From: Portulaca oleracea
Taxonomy: Eukaryota > Streptophyta > Magnoliopsida > Caryophyllales > Portulacaceae
Direction of reading: 5' to 3'
NCBI GenBank assembly: GCA_029582165.1
Contig: CM055870.1
Location: forward strand, 15,854,832-15,918,831
DNA: 64,000 bases
The position numbers and the translations under genes were made by a program. The notes beneath the pieces are model-generated. The model saw only the letters and a program-made list of their open reading frames with translations, ran no database searches and was not told where the DNA came from. Positions 59,061-64,000 of the stretch are shown in pieces. Position 1 is the first letter of the stretch; every line of letters begins with the position of its first letter.

Positions 59061-59132
59061 CTTCAGAACAGGCTTCTGATTCATATCCAAGATCATCAAG
59101 ACTACTTTGATCATCGTTTTACTCAAACTCGA

Positions 59133-59149
59133 TCAAAGTGGGGGCTATC
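59133..59149 (+). promoter_or_regulatory. polypurine tract
   Basis: gatcaaagtgggggctatc directly before the 3' LTR; aaagtggggg is the usual form in Tat elements. Confidence 0.75.
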
Positions 59150-60327
59150 TGTAGACGCTGAATTTTGTATCTATTTTATTTTCTTTTTTTAGTGTCAGTT
59201 TTAGAAAATAGGCTAACCGATAAATGGCACGCAAGCCTCTTTCCACCGAAAACTCCAAAAAATATACAAAGCCCAAAATGCCGGGAACCTGGGTTCAGTG
59301 GGCCGGAGCTCAGCTCCAACACCACAGGAACCCGTCTGGGTTCAGTGGGCCGGAGCTCAACTCCGCCCACAGGAACCCGTCTGGGTTCCTAGGCCCGTTT
59401 TTCTTCCAGGAACCCGTCTGGGTTTCCTGTTGATTCCCACGGCGCCGCGGCTTAACCTAGCCTCCAAACCCTAAACCTAAACCTAATTCCCCCCTATAAA
59501 TACTCACCATTCATCACCCACAAGGGACACACCGGAATATACTAGGAGTATTGACACTAGTATATTCTTTCTCTCTTCTCCCTCCATTGCGTGCTTTATT
59601 TTAAAGGTTAGCGTAGTTTTTTTGTATTTTTGTACATAATATAATCCTACGTGTTCTTGTATCTTTTCTTTTCTTTTATTGCATGACATTAATGATAAAT
59701 CTATGAAATTTATTCAATTCCTCCCCCTTTTTCAAATCTGTCGCTTTAATTTAATTCTAGTAGAGTCTATTCGTTTGAATAGGCGGGTTTGATGATTTTT
59801 ATCGTCAAATTCGTAACCTTACCCCCGAATCCGTCTTTGGATTCGTAGGCCGGAGTCTCTTTTTTAATGGTTTGTTGTTTTATCCTTAAATTCAACTGGC
59901 GACTCTAACTTTTTACTTCTCCCGAAAACTTTTTTTGAAATCTGTCACGACCCAGACGGGTACCCGTCTTGTATTTATCCCGAGCCAGAGGCAGGAATCC
60001 AGACGGGTTCCTAGCCCCTTTTCTTCTCTTTTGTTTCTTTAAGAACCCGTCTGGGTTTTGTTCTGTTTTCTTTCTTTTTTTTTGTTTCGCTTTCATGGAA
60101 CTCAGACGGGTTTCCGTCGAGTTTCCTTTTTTTCTTTCGTTTTCTTTTCTTTTTCTTTTTTTTATCTCTTCTTTAAAATCGAGTTTCGGGATAAATCAAT
60201 TTGTCAATTAAAAGCTCAACCTTAATTAAGGATAAGCAATCCTAGTCGGCTCCCAATTTAAAGAGAGAACATCCTCTCTTTTAAGTAGCGCCGCGAAGAG
60301 GTCCTTCGGATTTTTTCGGGGTCTACA
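59150..60327 (+). repeat. 3' LTR of Gypsy element (1178 bp)
   Basis: TGTAGAC..GTCTACA ends, TATA-like box at 59495-59502, perfect 14-bp motifs at 59329, 59374, 59411 and 60044, and degenerate ones near 59948, 59996 and 60103. It also contains a short telomere-like aaaccctaaacctaaaccta run. Confidence 0.93.
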
Positions 60328-62641
60328 CCCTTAAAAATGCTTAAGCATCACATTCATATTCAGCAAAACTGTGAAAAACAAGCTAAGGAGAGGTATTTAT
60401 ACAAAATGGGGGTAAAACAGTAAAACTCCAAAATCTCGGCAGCAAGGCAGGAGGTCGCGGGCGCGATGGGCGACTGGTGCGGCTTTAGCAACCGGGCAGG
60501 GGACGGTCACGGGTGCGACATCCTTCTGGATGCAGCGGTCAACAACCGGCAGTAGGAGGTCACGGGTGCGACGTCCTTCTGGGCAGTTTTCTTCTGCCGA
60601 CTTCAAATGCGTATAACTTCTTCATCTGAACTCCGTTTTGGGCCCATAAGATATCGATAGAAAGCTCTCGGTGTTTACTTTAAGCTCCCAAAATTTGAGA
60701 CCCATCGGAGTTGTATTGAAGGGGTTATGACCCAAAGAGTGAAGACACGTCTATTCCAACAACCCACGTTGACCCGTTTGCGCTTATTCTTGACGAACGA
60801 CTTCGAACCCTTTTAAAAGCCCGAAGTAGGCCTTGATGAGGACCCGTAGCTCCATTCCCATGGTCCAGGGTCCCATTTGAAGTGGATACCACACCCAATG
60901 CCGATCAAACCATGCCTCCAAGGTCCCGGGTCCACCTTGAAATGCACGCCACACCCGACCTTGGAGTTGATTTCTTCGTGTTCTTTGGAGGGGGTGAGGA
61001 CAGGCTTGGAAACTATGGATCCCGAGGCTTGGGCCCCAGCCTGGTACGCTCCAGAATTGGTGGGGGAAATGATGTAAATAAGGGTTTGAGTTGGTGTAAA
61101 ATATGAAAATTTTTAGGGGGGTGAACTGGGGAGGTGAAATGTCAAAAAATTTGAATTAACAAATTCTAAAAATCATTAGGGTTTGAATTTATGGTTTGAG
61201 CTGGGAGAGAAATTGAATTTAGGGTTACAATTGGGGGATAAAACAATTCATTCATCTATATTCGGCTTTTGTTCTTTTGGGGGGGGGGGGGACGATTGAA
61301 TGCTGCTGTTAATTGTGATATAGTTACCTAAGACATTCTAAAGTAGAGTGCTTGATTAAATGTGTCACCCAACTTTTTATTTTGGTAAAAAATGTCACCC
61401 TAACTATTTTTTAATCAAAGTTGCCACCTAACTTTTTATTTGAGCCAAAATTACCCTAATTACCTACTATTACAGATGAAAGGAGAAAATAACTTGCAAT
61501 TGCCGGGACATTGAGTGAAATTTGATTGTGCTTAATGGAACATAACGTTCTTCCTCCTCCCTCCAATTTATCTCTTCCTCTTCAAGCTTCCTTCTTCAAC
61601 CCTTCCTCCATAAACCCTAAAAATCAAAATCAAAATCGAAAATCTGGCACAAATTGAGCGATCTGAACAACGGGTGTGGTCGATTATGAAGTTGGGGCTC
61701 TAAAAGACAACTTCAAAATCTCCAAAGTTAGAGTTCATAGATTGGTAAACCCTTCCCAAAATCCTTGTAGTATCTTCTGTAGTGGCTCCCAGGTTCTTAA
61801 TCAAACTCAAATCCCTTGTTTTTCTAGGCATCATCTTCATCTTCTCATTCTTCGGGCTGGCGTTCGCTTTCAAATTCAATTGCTTCAGCAACAATAAGAT
61901 TGTGCAGAAGCAATCCAATTCGAAGCCCCCTTGTGTTGTAGAAATTCGGAAAACCCATATCGAATCTAGAGAGACAAGATTGAGGGAGAAATTTGACAAT
62001 GAATTATTAGGGTTCTTGAGCAACTAGAGATCATTAGAATATAGTTATTCATCAATTACAATGAATTACCTCCATTATAATTGTTAGGAAAATAAAGATA
62101 TGTATCCATGTTTAGTTGAAAATCGGAGTCGAATTTTTTTAATCGAATTCGGAGTCAGATTTTTTTAGTCGAATTCCGATTCGGAGTTTTTGCTTCGGAG
62201 CGAATCGAATTCGCTTCGGATTCGGATCTGACTGCCCCAATTTTTATGAGTAGGATTTTACAAACTTTGTCCCAATTTTTATTTTATTTTTTAATGATTT
62301 TTATGATATGCCCTTTTTATTATTCCTTAATAATATTTATGATTTCCCCAAGATTTTTATTAACTTTCTGAAAAAATTGGAATTTTTTTTAAAAAACCTC
62401 AAGTAAAAATACGGAGGTAAATTTGATACATAACTTTATTTTCATGAGACTATTAACGTAAAAAAATAAAATTCAGATTCGTCCAATTATTGAAAATTGA
62501 AATTATTAGAATATAGTTATTTTCAATTTGTAGTACTTATTTAAAGTACATACACATATCTTTATTTTCAACTAAACATGGATACATCTAAGTCAATAAA
62601 AGAAGAATGAATGGCTGAGATTAAAAGGTCACCATATAATC
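60328..62641. other. repeat-rich non-genic stretch
   Basis: Begins with the right ccctt duplication and continues the interrupted host repeat, including gtataacttcttcatctgaa, a phrase common in plant LTRs. There is a G run at 61279-61291, a MULE-like gtcacc..aactttttatt block at 61350-61440, a ttcggagtcgaatt word cluster at 62125-62235, and an inverted repeat with arms atgtatccatgtttagttga near 62094 and 62565. No gene is supported. Confidence 0.5.
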
Positions 62642-62643
62642 TA

Positions 62644-62850
62644 CTCCATCCGTCCCAAAGTAATCTACATTTTGACTAAATTTTGACCGTTAATTATTCA
62701 TCAATTACAATGAATTACAATATGAAACTACCTTCATTGTAATTTTTAATAAAACATCTTTCTAATGACGGTAATTTCATATTGGTACTCATTGTAATTT
62801 GTTAGCCATTAGTATTTAGCCCAATGTCAATTAATTTGGGATGGAAGGAG
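62644..62850. mobile_element. Stowaway MITE (207 bp)
   Basis: Starts ctccatccgtcccaaag and ends tttgggatggaaggag, inverted copies typical of Stowaway, with TA on both sides (62642-62643, 62851-62852). Confidence 0.92.
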
Positions 62851-62851
62851 T

Positions 62852-63096
62852 ACAATCCATGTGCATATCATCTGGCCAATAAAGAAATACCATCTGAATA
62901 AAAGAAAAGAGAAAATATCTAAGTATATAAAATAAAAAAAATGAGGATATGGCCGTGTGAAACAAATGAGTACCCCAACTTCATTTTTTATTATTTCACT
63001 TCTCTCTCTCCAATTCATCCTCTATGTCTCTTTCTCTCTCTCTCTCTCTCTCATTCTCCTCTCTGTTGGGTTCACAAAAAATGTCTGAAGCACCAT
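62852..63096. other. non-genic stretch with (CT)n run
   Basis: AT-rich, with a (CT)n-like run around 63029-63052. Adjacent to the RAB fragment on its 3' side; it may be derived from intron or other sequence. Confidence 0.4.
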
Positions 63097-63228
63097 TTCC
63101 TGTGCAGCAGTGTCCCAAATCTGAGTTTTGATGACCTTGGCATCGATGTTGAGGCTACGAGTAGCAAACTCGACACAAATAGTGGACTTAGACTCCAAAT
63201 TGAACTCGTTCTTGGTAAACCAGGAGAG
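63097..63228 (-). pseudogene. RAB GTPase (RABA/Rab11-like) exon fragment
   Basis: 44 codons read on the minus strand as [17 protein letters not shown], then [16 protein letters not shown] and IWDTAAQE. This matches the switch I to switch II part of plant RABA GTPases. Key changes are Gly to Cys in the TIGVEF motif and Gly to Ala in the WDTAGQE motif, either of which should harm GTP handling. The fragment stops where plant RABA genes commonly have an intron (after the QE pair). On the other side it is cut by the LTR-type terminus at 63230. No P-loop exon is visible. Confidence 0.8.
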
Positions 63229-63229
63229 C

Positions 63230-64000
63230 TGTAACGCCCCGGAAATTCAATTATCAAAAAGTCAAAGTCAAACTAACGTTAACAGACAAAATTTAGCGGA
63301 AGACTTAAACTCTTATTGGGCGTCACTGCCGTATCCCCGAAGGAATACAAGGCGAGAAGGAAAACTACAACTGTCTGTCAACGGCAAACCAACCAACAAA
63401 CTCATACTTAGAAAATAAACCTCAAACTAACTTCAAGTTCCTCATGAAAGAGAAGCAACATAATTAACGACTTCTAACATGTCGACCTCACTTCTAATTC
63501 CCGTCCCCGACATATAGATCTTCACCTGAAAACAAAACATATCAAAAATGAGGGGGAAATCTCAATAATGTCTACCCCTAACGTTAAAACAAGTTAAGTT
63601 CATTTCAATTCATTTGAGGGAGAGGGAACAGTCAAAACATTTCACAAACCTTTAACCCTTAACTGTTTTCCTCAACCAACCAATTCATATTTTATTATGC
63701 GGGCGGGATACCACATCCCTTAGAGTAACATCGCCTACCACAGGCATCAAAAATATATTCGCCTACCACAGGCATCAACAGTTCGCCTACCACAGGAATC
63801 AAAGAGTTCGCCTACCACAGGCATCATAGTTCGCCTACCACAGGCATCAAAGTTCACCTACCATAGGCATTGAAAGAGCTCGCCTACCACAGGCATCAAA
63901 GAAATCAACTATCCTATATCAGGGAAGAAGCCCTGATCTCCTGGTCTATAACCCGGCAGGATTCCAAATCCTGAACAACGAGTTATGCCCCGAAACCCGC
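63230..64000. mobile_element. LTR-type element start, runs off the window
   Basis: Begins TGTAACGCCCCGG and has ttagcggaag about 60 bp in, as in the 14407 element. No end is seen before the window stops. Contains the minisatellite at 63728-63898. Confidence 0.6.
63728..63898. repeat. minisatellite, ~20-26-bp unit, 7 copies
   Basis: The word cgcctaccacaggcatca recurs seven times, separated by short variable AT/AG spacers. Inside the terminal LTR-type element. Confidence 0.9.

Larger units (their letters stand above)
40244..60327 (+). mobile_element. full-length Ty3/gypsy element of the Tat lineage (20.1 kb)
   Basis: LTRs at 40244-~41375 and 59150-60327 start TGTAGAC; the 3' LTR ends GTCTACA. 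The 5-bp duplication ccctt flanks it (40239-40243 and 60328-60332). A primer site follows the 5' LTR and the polypurine tract aaagtggggg precedes the 3' LTR. The plus-strand polyprotein has gag, protease, RT, RNase H, a second archaeal-like RNase H and integrase; the second RNase H is the mark of Tat (Ogre/Retand-like) elements. About 9.9 kb lie between integrase and the 3' LTR and hold two antisense genes, tandem arrays and many copies of a 14-bp motif. Confidence 0.95.

Noticed and set aside
58179..59110. Two long plus-strand ORFs rich in GPSQCD and HRAFTMR
   Set aside because: Unit length divisible by three and lack of stops in the minisatellite keep frames open; repeats, not a gene.
61782..62027. 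81-residue frame with a hydrophobic segment
   Set aside because: Begins at GTG, not ATG, and lies in repeat-rich DNA without splice or family support.
63728..63898. CRISPR-like repeat/spacer array
   Set aside because: Plant nuclear DNA, spacers of 2-8 bp only, no cas genes; a minisatellite.
1..64000. tRNA and rRNA genes
   Set aside because: No complete cloverleaf or rRNA stretch noticed; only tRNA-like primer sites and SINE boxes. A tRNAscan run would settle it.

Overview
The window is nuclear DNA of a flowering plant, most likely a eudicot. The genes are intron-rich with GT-AG borders, one is a chloroplast chaperonin and one a plastid-type nucleoside diphosphate kinase, and there are Copia, Tat-type Gypsy, hAT, Mutator-like, Stowaway and Au-SINE elements. 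A Caryophyllales origin is possible from the general look of the repeats, but the sequence does not prove it. Four host genes occupy roughly the middle third; transposable elements, often nested, fill most of the rest. || Layout: 322-5518 is a degenerate minus-strand Copia element with a 5-bp target duplication. 6246-7168 is a foldback element. 8420-12072 (minus) is a complete 13-exon gene for the chloroplast chaperonin-60 subunit beta 4 (600 aa). 12260-17420 holds three hAT-like elements, one split by a 2.9-kb LTR-like insertion (14407-17316) that itself carries a Stowaway MITE. 19738-23927 is a second, heavily broken Copia element. 24453-25762 and 32137-33560 are long-TIR Mutator-like elements with 9-bp target duplications; between them lies a 12-exon ABC1/UbiB atypical kinase gene (26215-31144, plus) followed by an Au-like SINE with an 18-bp target duplication. 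34074-36182 (plus) is a 7-exon NDPK2-type gene. 36649-39073 (minus) is a two-exon gene for an uncharacterised 164-aa serine-rich protein whose intron hosts one hAT and two MITE-like elements. || 40244-60327 is a 20-kb full-length Ty3/gypsy element of the Tat lineage with a 5-bp target duplication (ccctt). Its plus strand has one uninterrupted 2192-codon gag-protease-RT-RNaseH-second RNaseH-integrase ORF. Between integrase and the 3' LTR are about 10 kb carrying two spliced genes on the opposite strand: a decayed DUF7745-like gene (49717-51309) and a plant-mobile-domain gene (53630-56398). The same non-coding parts, together with the LTRs, contain about 40 exact or degenerate copies of a 14-bp inverted-repeat word (AACCC-N4-GGGTT), plus several tandem arrays. 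The combination of antisense cassette and dispersed motif is the most unusual system here. || 60328-64000 is repeat-rich: the continuation of whatever the Gypsy element inserted into, a Stowaway MITE with TA duplication, a 44-codon RAB GTPase gene fragment, and the start of another LTR-type element that runs off the window. || Host genes appear independent (no operon logic applies): chaperonin 60 beta 4 and NDPK2 are both expected in plastids; the ABC1 kinase has no obvious targeting peptide. All family calls are from reading motifs; no database search was run.
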